Source: Saprospiraceae bacterium (GTDB lineage: Bacteria > Bacteroidota > Bacteroidia > Chitinophagales > Saprospiraceae). From it: a stretch of 64,000 nucleotides of DNA. How positions within the stretch are numbered: position 1 is the stretch's first letter; every line of letters starts with the position of its first letter. The stretch spans positions 181,482 to 245,481 of the forward strand of contig JANQSS010000188.1 of assembly GCA_028279185.1 (NCBI GenBank), read 5' to 3'. The position numbers and the translations under genes are program-made. Positions 49,101 through 57,665 of the stretch are shown one piece after another. A model generated the notes under the pieces. That model was not told the DNA's origin. It ran no database searches and saw nothing but the letters and a program-made list of their open reading frames with translations.

Positions 49101-52100
49101 TGGATTCATCTTCTTCGTAGATATAGACGTTACCATAATATGGTGAAGGTTCTTCGGTTGAATCCCAAATGTCGCTGATCCAAACTCGGTTAGTTCGTAC
49201 ACCTCCTCCAAATTTCTTTTTATCGGGGTGTGTGAGGCGGATAAAACTTTTTTCGGGCGCATAACTTTTAGCAAATTCATTGTTGATTGCACGTGCATAA
49301 AAACTTTGAAATTGATCGATAATATCTTCAGCCACGGTTTGCATCTTTGCAAATACACCTTCTTCATCTCCCGACGTAAGGACTTGATAGGGCAATAATA
49401 AATTCCGTCTATTAATTTTAAGATATTGCCATGCCGATACATGCATAGGGTGATATTGATCGCCTCGGATGTATTCTTCCTCAGGATGAAATCGCAGCCA
49501 CGCTGAAATATATTCATTATTTACAGCGGAATTAAAGCCATAGTCATTCAGTGTTCCCATTCCCTCTACGCGTTCAAAATTTCCATTCCCATCTAAATCC
49601 ACAAACGTTTCAAACAATATTTGTTTTTTACCGACTTCTTCTTCAAATAAATCATCGAAGTATTCATCTAATTTAAGCTGAGCATCGACATCATCAGCGA
49701 TTGGTCTGTTCAGATTGAAATGTATTTTAAAATCATCATCATTACCAGCATATGGTCTGACTGGTAATTCGGACGAAGAACCATCAGATCCAAAGCCCTT
49801 TATTTCAAGCATTTGAGACGCTCGGTTATTTTGGACATAGGCATAATGATCTCGGCCAACATCAATATTAATTTTAGACCCCGATGGTAATTCAATGGAA
49901 GTTAGATGCCAGGCCGCAACATTCATAGCTTGCACATTTTCTATGTCAGGTCCCGATTGTAAAGTGTAAGGTGCATAGGTGTTACGGCAGGCATCTCCCG
50001 CTGGAGTTGCCTGATAGACCCCCCATCGATCCGTTGCAAAGTGATCATAACCATACAAGTCATTGTATTCGAATTTATACGGAGTTTGTTTTCCTCGACT
50101 GCTTTCGTAATTGATTGTATATACTTCTTCCAGTTTCAATTTTCCATTTGCGCTATTCGGGGCGCCCGAGCAAAGACCAGATGCAGCGTATGTAAATTTC
50201 ACACTTTTTATATGTGTGGGATCTACAGGATTACCATTCGCATCCGTACCATGATAGCGGTATAATTTTATTGTGTCCAATTGCAGTGCATAGGCCCCCA
50301 TAGGAGAAGAGGCTGTTTGAATGAAATTACTAACGCCGCGTCCGTCTGAACGCTGCGAATAGCAAAATTGGGCATAATGTGTGCCGCTGTAAACACGATA
50401 TGGATAGAATTGATCACGCTCACCATATGTAAAGTATCCTTTATTATCGTCTGGGTTGCTCGTTTGCCCCCCATTAAAATTGGCACCGTGGTATGGGTGA
50501 CGCCATTTAAAGGGCGTCGATTTATCATTCGATTGTAAATATTCAAATCTGATCCAATACCCATAATCCTTTTCATTGGGAAGTCCATCGGAAAGATCGG
50601 TATCAATATAATCATGGCTAACGATGGATGTCAGCTGAAATGCAGAGGCATAAGAAGGTATTTCCTTTTTATCATAATATTCTTCATTTTCGCCACTATA
50701 TTGTTTGTAATCGATTTGATTACCGGAAAAGTATCCGTCATCAACTAATTTTGTACAGGAATTTTGTTCATCCTCTTCCCCCAGGCTAAAAGCCACCTCA
50801 ATTTGTTTGTGGTTTTTTGATGGAAGACCATAATGCCATCGTTGACCGTTCTCATCCAGGATTGTAAAGGCTGCTAGTTGATCGTCATTTGTACGCTGTA
50901 TTGCATCTTGACTTACGGCTCCTTGCCCATTTATTTGTTTGTGAATTATAGGATTAAAATGTGGTAAAATAGATGTCCCGTCATCCGTCAGAATTTCTTT
51001 ATTGGTGTAGTATTGTATGAGTTTCTGACGTGCTTGTCGATTCTGTATTTTTCCATTTCCATAGTTGATCGGATTATTATTTTTGTCTACTAACGTCGTC
51101 GTTAATTTTAATTTGTCTTTATCAATTTTTATGCGGAGTGGGTCATCTAATCCCCAGGTGCGAAAATCCCGTGTCAATACATTTGCGTCGGTAGAAGAAA
51201 AGAGCTGTCCGGAAGAATTATATAAAAAATCAAAGTAGAAAGGCTCGTAGTGAGAATCTGCCTGACGTTGGCTGAATTGTAGGTTTGCCTCCTCTGCGAC
51301 AGCTGTTTTTCTGTAATTGTTGAAGGACTCTGAATGTGTCAATGTGAGATCACCCCCAACGCGTACAATGCTGCCTAATGCCAATTCTACTCCAAAAGAT
51401 CCTTCGCCGCTATGTACATCATAGAATTTATCGCCAAGGGTCCCAATTTCATTTCGGCAAAGTTTGAAGGTCCCATTCATACCGTGGCCATTGACACTGA
51501 AGTAGTCTTCTTCCATAACCGGATGTGGAAGAGATTTTAAATTTTTAAATAAGGGCTTATCCCTTAACCTTGAATAGTCGACGATTGCGTTTTTCTTATT
51601 GCTGCCGTGCCCGAGATACATAGAACCAAAGAGCGGTGTTTTGACAATTTTATCATTGTCTTTCAACACATCTAGAGTAACAAATCCTCCAACACCGATA
51701 AGACCACCAACCGTATACAGTTCGGTTCCAAATTTGATTACACCGGCATGCGCAACGCGCAAGGCCGGCAGTGATGGTGCCGGTAAGAAGCTGGGCCCAT
51801 TGACCGACTTACTAAACTGAAAGCCATCGGCTTGAAAATTTATCGACTTTAATCCGGTGAGTGTATTATGATTCAATGTGATGCCGGTAGACAAACCAAT
51901 CGGTTCATCTTTTCGATTGAATTTTCGTGATAATCCAACTGAGGTGGCATAATTTATTCCTTCAAAAGTGCCAAACGATCCATTGAAACCGGCCGAGAGT
52001 CCTTGTCCGCTTACACCCAATTGGACGCCTGCATTAAAGCCTATGCTAAAACCCGGCCCGAGGTAATTATTATACATAGATGTCGCTGTTGCGCCTAAGG

Positions 52101-52566
52101 TCAACAGTCCGCCCGTCGCTTTGCCAAAGTCAAATGACAAGGGTTCCGCATTTGCAAGAAAGTTGATTCCAACCGTTTTATTTACTTTTCGATTGACTTG
52201 CCGACTCAGGTTCTCTCCATTAAAATCATCCGGAATACCTCGCATAGATCGGTTGATTGCGCCAACGCCAATATTCCATCCCAAACCAACCATGCTGGCC
52301 TCATCTTCCATATTTGTTGGTGATTTATAAAATAGGTTCAGCGGATACCCGCCCCGCGGGCCGGGGATTTGCAGAAGCGGTAAATTGTATGAAAAATCCC
52401 CGGTAAACAAATCAACCATTTGTGTGGTGTTGACTTGTTCAAAAGAAGAAAATTCAGGTTGCGTTGGTCCACTTGTAAGTGCCAATGTATACGTTGGCCA
52501 GCATGTTTGTAATAAAAGACTAAGGCCAGCAAAGAGGCTTAATTGTTTGTGTATTCGTTTTTTCAT
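46171..52566 (-). CDS. Giant SpvB/TcB-like RHS-family shell protein
   Basis: This 2131-aa exported protein has a signal peptide (about 1-29). The Bacteroidota RHS front region follows (MVDLFTGDFSYNLPLLQIPG, MVGLGWNIGVGAINRSMRGI), typical of SpvB/TcB-type proteins that build the first half of a hollow shell. The long middle carries Tyr/Asp-rich strands and SIELPSGSKINIDVGRDHYA. Near 1930-2080 a jelly-roll, carbohydrate-module-like domain appears (LKHSGAASIEVQSGS, LYYSSLYVCSQ, YSIDDIRIHP). The last residues form a single YD-type unit (CSIYDFDRLRPTQQLDENNY, YRYDSDGNLIAIEKETEEGI). It lacks a variable toxin tip. With the downstream 2459-aa protein it resembles the TcB/TcC split of Tc toxins, which is inferred from architecture and order. 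Confidence 0.87.
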   Translation of the reverse strand: MKKRIHKQLSLFAGLSLLLQTCWPTYTLALTSGPTQPEFSSFEQVNTTQMVDLFTGDFSYNLPLLQIPGPRGGYPLNLFYKSPTNMEDEASMVGLGWNIGVGAINRSMRGIPDDFNGENLSRQVNRKVNKTVGINFLANAEPLSFDFGKATGGLLTLGATATSMYNNYLGPGFSIGFNAGVQLGVSGQGLSAGFNGSFGTFEGINYATSVGLSRKFNRKDEPIGLSTGITLNHNTLTGLKSINFQADGFQFSKSVNGPSFLPAPSLPALRVAHAGVIKFGTELYTVGGLIGVGGFVTLDVLKDNDKIVKTPLFGSMYLGHGSNKKNAIVDYSRLRDKPLFKNLKSLPHPVMEEDYFSVNGHGMNGTFKLCRNEIGTLGDKFYDVHSGEGSFGVELALGSIVRVGGDLTLTHSESFNNYRKTAVAEEANLQFSQRQADSHYEPFYFDFLYNSSGQLFSSTDANVLTRDFRTWGLDDPLRIKIDKDKLKLTTTLVDKNNNPINYGNGKIQNRQARQKLIQYYTNKEILTDDGTSILPHFNPIIHKQINGQGAVSQDAIQRTNDDQLAAFTILDENGQRWHYGLPSKNHKQIEVAFSLGEEDEQNSCTKLVDDGYFSGNQIDYKQYSGENEEYYDKKEIPSYASAFQLTSIVSHDYIDTDLSDGLPNEKDYGYWIRFEYLQSNDKSTPFKWRHPYHGANFNGGQTSNPDDNKGYFTYGERDQFYPYRVYSGTHYAQFCYSQRSDGRGVSNFIQTASSPMGAYALQLDTIKLYRYHGTDANGNPVDPTHIKSVKFTYAASGLCSGAPNSANGKLKLEEVYTINYESSRGKQTPYKFEYNDLYGYDHFATDRWGVYQATPAGDACRNTYAPYTLQSGPDIENVQAMNVAAWHLTSIELPSGSKINIDVGRDHYAYVQNNRASQMLEIKGFGSDGSSSELPVRPYAGNDDDFKIHFNLNRPIADDVDAQLKLDEYFDDLFEEEVGKKQILFETFVDLDGNGNFERVEGMGTLNDYGFNSAVNNEYISAWLRFHPEEEYIRGDQYHPMHVSAWQYLKINRRNLLLPYQVLTSGDEEGVFAKMQTVAEDIIDQFQSFYARAINNEFAKSYAPEKSFIRLTHPDKKKFGGGVRTNRVWISDIWDSTEEPSPYYGNVYIYEEDESIGGQTRKVSTGVACNEPTIGGVETAFKHHERYTQQLKNASDDIYFDIYPINESYMQPARVGYSKVTVRSLASEYHYRKFTQEVIPNDFIAPGMDPGLDPAGISSTGQIVYEFNTAKDYPTVFNQTVIDQKSRSPVNDVLAFIGGVTIDDFVASQGFSVELNDMHGKPKSVINYSQKQSGDISLDGLASATYYEYHNKTESYYEGINQKSRKRLVNNVDLLVDDEYWLDANKADVRSGEMGVQREMFIDVRREGNASNNAGIAGQIHAFLAAILPISFPTFMPSITSYQSYLKTAVTNKVVRKSGIIENVITTDGQSSSTAQNLAFDPYTGEAVYQAVTDHFEQDQYQYAIPARYKYQRMGPANENWGISGTFTIPASTGGAPIAPPSDPVIEVDSCRALLRVYDDNQEGLANFFIQGDQFSCKRQSDGKNFILTYLYKLNDGNPFSNYFHVYPDYNDINSSEDEKYSYKLIRSGNRNLLLEKSFEISSLHTPLDSENTEDVQLLEFDCNLNQIAVSTFSQPVYRQVIDASAYIHEEFWHVLDNINGSNDFTNGNLGIFRLKRIDKPKKDRLYSTRVNQKGIIDTLYKYNWSAAQKFSFGGDWIVDQEITQYNKNGQVLESRDRFNIYTAALYGPIAKTDDSKTILGLPVAQFSNAQMIETAHGDFENHKHFGTQSANASRLNVVSNPSPVGTQHSIDLAYDVITGFSFPSRRIGSCEFVINKNQKASRTFSSAMLTNVQGSSIVVHDVPVLQSACVQGARLQTLLGTGCPLPCQANLAIEPIRVILQSQPADVKKSVDNATLKHSGAASIEVQSGSTVLDKISFSALELTPGNLYYSSLYVCSQLSLDGFNAYIVDENAPSGPRIATFEPILTTQASCRKYEVVFTAENDPSAIELTGNLSTYSIDDIRIHPVASNVQCSIYDFDRLRPTQQLDENNYLSLYRYDSDGNLIAIEKETEEGIFTIQEQRKYIIDEGN

Positions 52567-52575
52567 ACGTGTGAT

Positions 52576-53154
52576 CTACCAATTTAATTTCCAGGTTTGA
52601 TTTATGTCATTTTCATCAATTTTCCAGCTATGTTTCTCCTTTCCGGCGATGTCCTCAAATTTTATTTGAAATACATCCACCTTTGATGGAATAGTAAATG
52701 CAATGTGATACGTATCAAACGGTAGTAGACCAAATGTCCGTTCTGCATGAAATGTGCTTACCTGATAGGTACGGTTATCCACCAGTGCGGTAATACCGTT
52801 CTTAACAGCTTCTTCCTTTCGGAACAATTCCATTTCACTGAGCCGTTCTCCTCTTTGCTCCTCAGTCGGATACACACGTAATTCAAAAAAGTAATCCTGA
52901 TTCATTCCGTTGAGTAACTGAATAAACTTTTCATGGTCAATATTTTCCATTATTCCTCGAAGGGCTGCGATTTGCTTCGGATAATACATCAACTTTGCCA
53001 TTGCTGATCCCTCAGCAGTCATTCTAAAATGCGCTTCCTTCTGCTTCATGAAATCGGACAAGAGTTCCCCTGGTACATATCTGTCATTGTTACAACCTAT
53101 AGTCAGCAAGGACAGTGAAGTCGTTAACAGGCAAAAAATAGCAATTCGTTTCAT
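52576..53154 (-). CDS. Lipoprotein of the RHS operon
   Basis: This 192-aa protein has a lipoprotein signal (MKRIAIFCLLTTSLSLLTIG followed by Cys). The mature part is mostly helical (GELLSDFMKQKEAHFRMTAE, YYPKQIAALRGIMEN), then a beta-rich end (YHIAFTIPSKVDVFQIKF, KHSWKIDENDINQTWKLNW). I know no matching family. Its start overlaps the end of the 298-aa gene by 4 bases, and the 2131-aa gene begins 9 bases after its stop, so it is in the same operon. A membrane-anchored helper or anchor for the RHS complex is a reasonable guess from position, not shown by motif. Confidence 0.82.
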   Translation of the reverse strand: MKRIAIFCLLTTSLSLLTIGCNNDRYVPGELLSDFMKQKEAHFRMTAEGSAMAKLMYYPKQIAALRGIMENIDHEKFIQLLNGMNQDYFFELRVYPTEEQRGERLSEMELFRKEEAVKNGITALVDNRTYQVSTFHAERTFGLLPFDTYHIAFTIPSKVDVFQIKFEDIAGKEKHSWKIDENDINQTWKLNW

Positions 53155-54047
53155 AATGTCTTAAATGGCAAATACAATGTTTTTCCTTTATTACTTCCTT
53201 CAATTACTAGGAGAAATTGTTTATCCACGTTTTTTATTCCTGATATATCAATAGTATGATTATTCAAGCCGTATTTATTCGGCACAGTAGTACTGAGAAG
53301 TATTTCATTAGGAGCGGAAGGATCCAGGTCCTTTATCACAATCGTAACGTTTTCATTGGAATAAACGCCATCATTTCCCAGCGCATACTTTTCGATATAC
53401 TGTAACCCTAACTCATCTCCATCGACAAGGACGAAATTGCTGTTGAATGAAAATTTCGGCACGTAGTATAGCATATCGTCTACCTCGCACGAATTAAAGT
53501 TGCGTACTTGTAAAAAAACTTCGGTACTTTCGGCGTGGTTGCATTTGATGATTATATTGTCACCGCCTACCTGTGTGGCATCTCCTTCAGATACAAGTGT
53601 ACTATTCTTGTAATACCTAAACTGACCCTGGCATACGACTACCTTAAAAATATCGCTTTCCAAGTACGTATCAGAAGATTCTATAAAGCCTCGAAATATA
53701 TACCGCACGGTATTTCCGTCAAAATGAAGGGCGGTTTCCAGGTTATCCTTGAACTGAATTTTAATATCGTTATTCCCTTCTACTTCAGTCTGAATGGTTG
53801 CAATAAAATCATCTGAAGTATGCACGTTGTTCAATGTAATCCAGTCAGCTGTATTACTACTACTGGTAAGTTGTGCATCTTCAATTTGTGAATTTTGAAT
53901 CGTTGTAAAATTGGTTGCACCGAGAATCTCATATCGCCTATCCGTTCCATTTTCCAATAGATCGACATGGATTAATTGCTCGGTAACCTGGCTGTGTGCA
54001 GACAAAAAAAGTGACAGAAAAAAAAGGGTTATACCAAAAGGTCTCAT
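53151..54047 (-). CDS. Exported 298-aa protein, first gene of the RHS operon
   Basis: This 298-aa protein has a signal peptide (MRPFGITLFFLSLFLSAHSQ). Two beta-sandwich-like halves follow: a carbohydrate-module-like front (IHVDLLENGTDRRYEILGAT, EVEGNNDIKIQFKDNLETAL, IFRGFIESSDTYLESDIFK) and a Big/Ig-like end (VTIVIKDLDPSAPNEILLST, NNHTIDISGIKN). No T9SS tail is evident; the end is NKGKTLYLPFKTL. I recognise no family. It overlaps the lipoprotein start by 4 bases and opens the six-gene minus-strand run. The divergent promoter at 54048-54150 would drive it. Confidence 0.8.
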   Translation of the reverse strand: MRPFGITLFFLSLFLSAHSQVTEQLIHVDLLENGTDRRYEILGATNFTTIQNSQIEDAQLTSSSNTADWITLNNVHTSDDFIATIQTEVEGNNDIKIQFKDNLETALHFDGNTVRYIFRGFIESSDTYLESDIFKVVVCQGQFRYYKNSTLVSEGDATQVGGDNIIIKCNHAESTEVFLQVRNFNSCEVDDMLYYVPKFSFNSNFVLVDGDELGLQYIEKYALGNDGVYSNENVTIVIKDLDPSAPNEILLSTTVPNKYGLNNHTIDISGIKNVDKQFLLVIEGSNKGKTLYLPFKTL

Positions 54048-54150
54048 AGCTATAAAAGGATGGTGTGTTATCTAATAATTGAATAAAATTAAATAAAAAA
54101 TTTTAAATAATCAAAAATTTCTTCTACCTTTAAGATAAATAAGAGCCAAA
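54048..54150. promoter_or_regulatory. Divergent promoter region of the RHS operon and the T9SS/S74 pair
   Basis: This 103-base, very AT-rich gap separates two opposite operons. On the plus strand TACCTTTA at 54125-54132 is one base off TAnnTTTG, 18 bases before the ATG at 54151. No confident box was found for the minus side. Sharing one short control region suggests joint regulation. Confidence 0.4.
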
Positions 54151-56799
54151 ATGAACCACACTCTAATTTCAATTCGGGGGCTTTTTTTTGCATTTGCCTT
54201 CCTGCTTATTCCCATATTATTTAATGCACAATCCGTCTGTAATCCTGCAAAATTAAGCCTAAGTAATCCATCTGTGCGCTGTGCACCGATGGTCATGTTC
54301 AATGCAAAATTGAACTCCTTCGAATCGGCGCATCGATTAATTTTTCCAACTTATAACGGTAAAATGACCCTTGTCGTAGAAAACATCGCACTCCAGGACG
54401 AGACGATGGTTGAAATATGGCCACTGCGACAAGATTGTGACTTTAGCGATTCTGAACCCCTAAAGACATCTGATTTAAATTCGCAAAAAACCATCATCGA
54501 CTTAGCGGGTTTGGGCAATATAGCGGGATGCATAATACGACTGGCAAATAAAAATAGGGCCATTGGCGTGTACCGCATATCCGTAAAAATTAATTATTCA
54601 ACATGCAATTTGGAGCATACAACTATAAAAAATCCCGAAATACTTAAATTGCTAAACAACGAAATATGCCTGGAAAGTTGCAACCACAACACATTTGCCA
54701 CGGAACAATTAATATCAAGTCAGGTGCATAAATCACGCCTTAAATGGTTTAAAATTGACACCGATGATCTTCTATTTTTAGATATGTATGCAGCTGCTGA
54801 AAACACAGAAGATTACATAGAGATGGTGATGGTTTCGTATTCCGAAGGCGAACAATATTCTATTGAACAGCTAACCTTTGGTGAAGGAATCGCACAGCTT
54901 ACACTTGTCCCTGTTCACAATTTTAAACAGATTCTAATTGGAATAGGAAGCCCTGCTATTTCGAATCTTTCTTTTGACTTATGCATAACAGCATATGATG
55001 ATCAGTCCAATGATTGTATTGACTTTGTACGTCCAGGGGATACACTTTATGCGGTTTCTACTTCATTCGGATCGCCGTTGACCGGACCCTTTATACCGGG
55101 CGAATGGGTGTCCTTTACGTACGAAATTAATTCATGGTTCCCTATTCGAAATAATTGGTTGCACAGCGTACTACCAAGTTTTGGGTCGGGATGGTGCCAC
55201 TCTTCATTCGATTCGATATCACTTGAACCAACCGAATGCATTATCAATGATTCATTGGCTCCAGCCGGAAATTGGGTATGGATTTCGCCAATTTTTCAAG
55301 AAGAACAGAATAGAGAAAAAGGTGGGAGAAGGACGGAAGGCGGTTGGTATTTTTCGAATACATCAGAAGGCCCGCGAATTAATAAATCCCTGGAATCCTG
55401 GGGCCGATATTTTGATCAATACCAGACAAAAAAGGAACCGCTATTAAAATTAAATTTTTCATTAAAGGTTAAAGACTCACTTCAATGCCATGAACACAGT
55501 GATCTGACAATAAAGATCAATCCCTTTTCAGATGTTTCGACCGGAAATTATAGAGCTAGGCCCTGTATCTGTGAACCTCAATTATTTGAGACAACATTAT
55601 TTTGCTGTGGTGATATGGAAGAAATTGTATTACGCGATACGGTTATTTGTCGAAGTGACGAAAATGTATTGACGTTAAACACAACAGAATGGGATGTTCA
55701 ATGGTATTTTCAATCAGAAGGAGATATAAAATGGATAAATCTTGGAGATGGGCTTCAACATACCATTCCCGGACAGATTTCGCGACAAGATGAAAGGTCA
55801 CGTATACATATTATGGCCGTCGGTACACACCATAGCAATATGTGCTTTGATACAGTATATGCCGACTTTAGCATAGTAAATGAACCCTTGCTTGATCTGC
55901 CCGATCTTGTTGAAGCATGTTATGGGGATCGTGTGGAGTTTGCAGCAGAATCATTCGTCGAGACAGAAGTAGATTATATTTGGACACCATTAAATGCGCA
56001 TTCAACTTTTCAATTCTCGTCCAACTATCTTTTTGGGGATGCACGCATAAATGAGCAGTTTCAGGTTTTGGCAGTTAATCAATGGGGATGTTCTACTATA
56101 CATCAGATGGATCTGCTCATTCATCAGCCGGATATTCCCACTTTGGATAGCTTTAGATGCCATCCGGTATACGCATCTGTAAAAAATGAATTGCGTCCGG
56201 GAACATCTACTTTTATTACAGGAATAGAGGATGAAATCACCTATTCGCTGCATCAATGGGACGAGATACCGCCCGGACGGTATATATTAAAAACCAAATC
56301 CGATTTTGGTTGTGAAGCGGAGGTAATACTGAACAAAGTACAGCATCCTTCGCGCGATTCGTTATATATCGTTTTTTGCGAGCACGATGGCAGCGACCCC
56401 TTCGAAGAGGAGCGACGCTCAGGTGAATACGTACATTATTATTTTAAATCATCAAATTGTCCGAATGCCGACACGGTAATTTCCTATCTTTTTTGTCCAA
56501 AAAACATCGACTTACTCGACGATTTTGATCTTGTGCACACGGTAACTATTCAAAACGATATCATTTTGTACCCGAACCCTGCATCCGATGATATAATTGT
56601 GGACGGTACTTCCCAATTAGAACGAGCACTATCATCCATCGTCGTGTTGAATATATTTGGAAATGTGCTCGACAGAATAAAAATTACGGATGGTGAAGTT
56701 CGATTGGACATTAGTCATCTGAAACCAGGCACTTATTATTTGGTGCTTATAGACGAACAACAATATATTATATCATCAAAATCATTTATTAAACGATGA
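54151..56799 (+). CDS. Secreted surface protein with T9SS type A tail
   Basis: This 882-aa protein has a signal peptide (MNHTLISIRGLFFAFAFLLI..NAQ), beta-rich modules (VENIALQDETMVEIWPLR; DLLFLDMYAAAENTEDYIEM), and a segment of the form GPFIPGEWVSFTYEI ... WLHSVLPSFGSGWCHSS (about 305-350), a pattern I recall in many secreted Bacteroidota proteins. Ig-like modules follow (NEPLLDLPDLVEACYGDRVE). The tail ILYPNPASDDIIVDG, LNIFGNVLDRIKI and LKPGTYYLVLIDEQQYI is a T9SS type A sorting domain. It is divergent from the RHS operon, and its stop overlaps the S74 gene start by 4 bases. A surface-structural role is inferred. Confidence 0.87.
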   Translation: MNHTLISIRGLFFAFAFLLIPILFNAQSVCNPAKLSLSNPSVRCAPMVMFNAKLNSFESAHRLIFPTYNGKMTLVVENIALQDETMVEIWPLRQDCDFSDSEPLKTSDLNSQKTIIDLAGLGNIAGCIIRLANKNRAIGVYRISVKINYSTCNLEHTTIKNPEILKLLNNEICLESCNHNTFATEQLISSQVHKSRLKWFKIDTDDLLFLDMYAAAENTEDYIEMVMVSYSEGEQYSIEQLTFGEGIAQLTLVPVHNFKQILIGIGSPAISNLSFDLCITAYDDQSNDCIDFVRPGDTLYAVSTSFGSPLTGPFIPGEWVSFTYEINSWFPIRNNWLHSVLPSFGSGWCHSSFDSISLEPTECIINDSLAPAGNWVWISPIFQEEQNREKGGRRTEGGWYFSNTSEGPRINKSLESWGRYFDQYQTKKEPLLKLNFSLKVKDSLQCHEHSDLTIKINPFSDVSTGNYRARPCICEPQLFETTLFCCGDMEEIVLRDTVICRSDENVLTLNTTEWDVQWYFQSEGDIKWINLGDGLQHTIPGQISRQDERSRIHIMAVGTHHSNMCFDTVYADFSIVNEPLLDLPDLVEACYGDRVEFAAESFVETEVDYIWTPLNAHSTFQFSSNYLFGDARINEQFQVLAVNQWGCSTIHQMDLLIHQPDIPTLDSFRCHPVYASVKNELRPGTSTFITGIEDEITYSLHQWDEIPPGRYILKTKSDFGCEAEVILNKVQHPSRDSLYIVFCEHDGSDPFEEERRSGEYVHYYFKSSNCPNADTVISYLFCPKNIDLLDDFDLVHTVTIQNDIILYPNPASDDIIVDGTSQLERALSSIVVLNIFGNVLDRIKITDGEVRLDISHLKPGTYYLVLIDEQQYIISSKSFIKR

Positions 56800-57665
56800 A
56801 AGAACATGCAACCTTAAAACTGAGAAATTCCTTTTTACTTTTATTTCTTCTAACGCTTACTTCAGTTGGTACGGCTCAAATTACGGTATTGCCCAATGGT
56901 GATGTGGGGATTAATAATACAGCTCCAATTAATAATTTGCATTTACAGCAATCGGGGGCAGTTGCTGCGCTCAGTGTCGAGCGTGTCGATAAAAATAATT
57001 ACATCAACATGCAAAGTGGATCAACGGGCAATTCATTGTATTTCAGTGATGAAAAGCGCTTTTCTATCGTACCTTCCGCGAATATTTCATCGACAAGTCC
57101 TAATAACAGCAATTCCATTTTTATGTATGGCCCCGATTGGATGCCTGCGGCCCAGGCAGGGAACGTCGGCATTGGTCGGGTCAGCCCGATAGAAAAACTG
57201 GATGTCAATGGGAATGTACGAGCAACAGGCTACATCACGGCTTCGGATAGAAGGCTAAAACAAAATATCCAAGACTATAAAGGTGGTCTGAATCAACTTC
57301 TCAAATTACATCCTGTTACATTTGAGTACAATCAACTTTCGGGAATAGAGAATGACGGACTACAAATTGGATTATTGGCTCAGGAAGTTCGGGACGTTTT
57401 ACCTCATTGCGTTGCAGAGTTTCAAGAATATCACTATGTCTTTGATGAGGATGGCAGTCAACGATCAACAGGATATGAAACATATTTACAAATTTACGAC
57501 TCCCGATTAAAATTCGTCATTATTAATGCGTTAAAAGAATTTTACGCAGAATTCACAGTGTCGGAACGTAAAAATGAAGAATTAAGGGAAATCGTTCGGC
57601 GACAGAAGCTGGAGCTAACCGATTTATCTAAACGACTAGCGCAACTGGAAGCTAAATTAGATTAA
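56796..57665 (+). CDS. Tail-fibre-like protein with S74 endosialidase-chaperone domain
   Basis: This 289-aa exported protein has a signal peptide (about 1-28), a short beta-repeat region (TVLPNGDVGINNTAPINNLH; GNVGIGRVSPIEKLDVNGNV), and an S74 peptidase/chaperone domain (from about residue 149: TASDRRLKQNIQDYKGGLNQ, LLKLHPVTFEYNQ, GLLAQEVRDVLPHCV). It ends in a coiled coil (ELREIVRRQKLELTDLSKRL). In phage fibres this domain helps trimerise the upstream beta-helix and then cleaves itself off. In Bacteroidota, such proteins are often T9SS-linked surface proteins of unknown use. It is translationally coupled to the preceding T9SS protein, and the repeat part is short for this family. Confidence 0.9.
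   Translation: MKEHATLKLRNSFLLLFLLTLTSVGTAQITVLPNGDVGINNTAPINNLHLQQSGAVAALSVERVDKNNYINMQSGSTGNSLYFSDEKRFSIVPSANISSTSPNNSNSIFMYGPDWMPAAQAGNVGIGRVSPIEKLDVNGNVRATGYITASDRRLKQNIQDYKGGLNQLLKLHPVTFEYNQLSGIENDGLQIGLLAQEVRDVLPHCVAEFQEYHYVFDEDGSQRSTGYETYLQIYDSRLKFVIINALKEFYAEFTVSERKNEELREIVRRQKLELTDLSKRLAQLEAKLD

Noticed and set aside
38700..53816. Many plus-strand open frames within the RHS operon
   Set aside because: They are antisense shadows of long, well-supported minus-strand genes and lack any domain signature.
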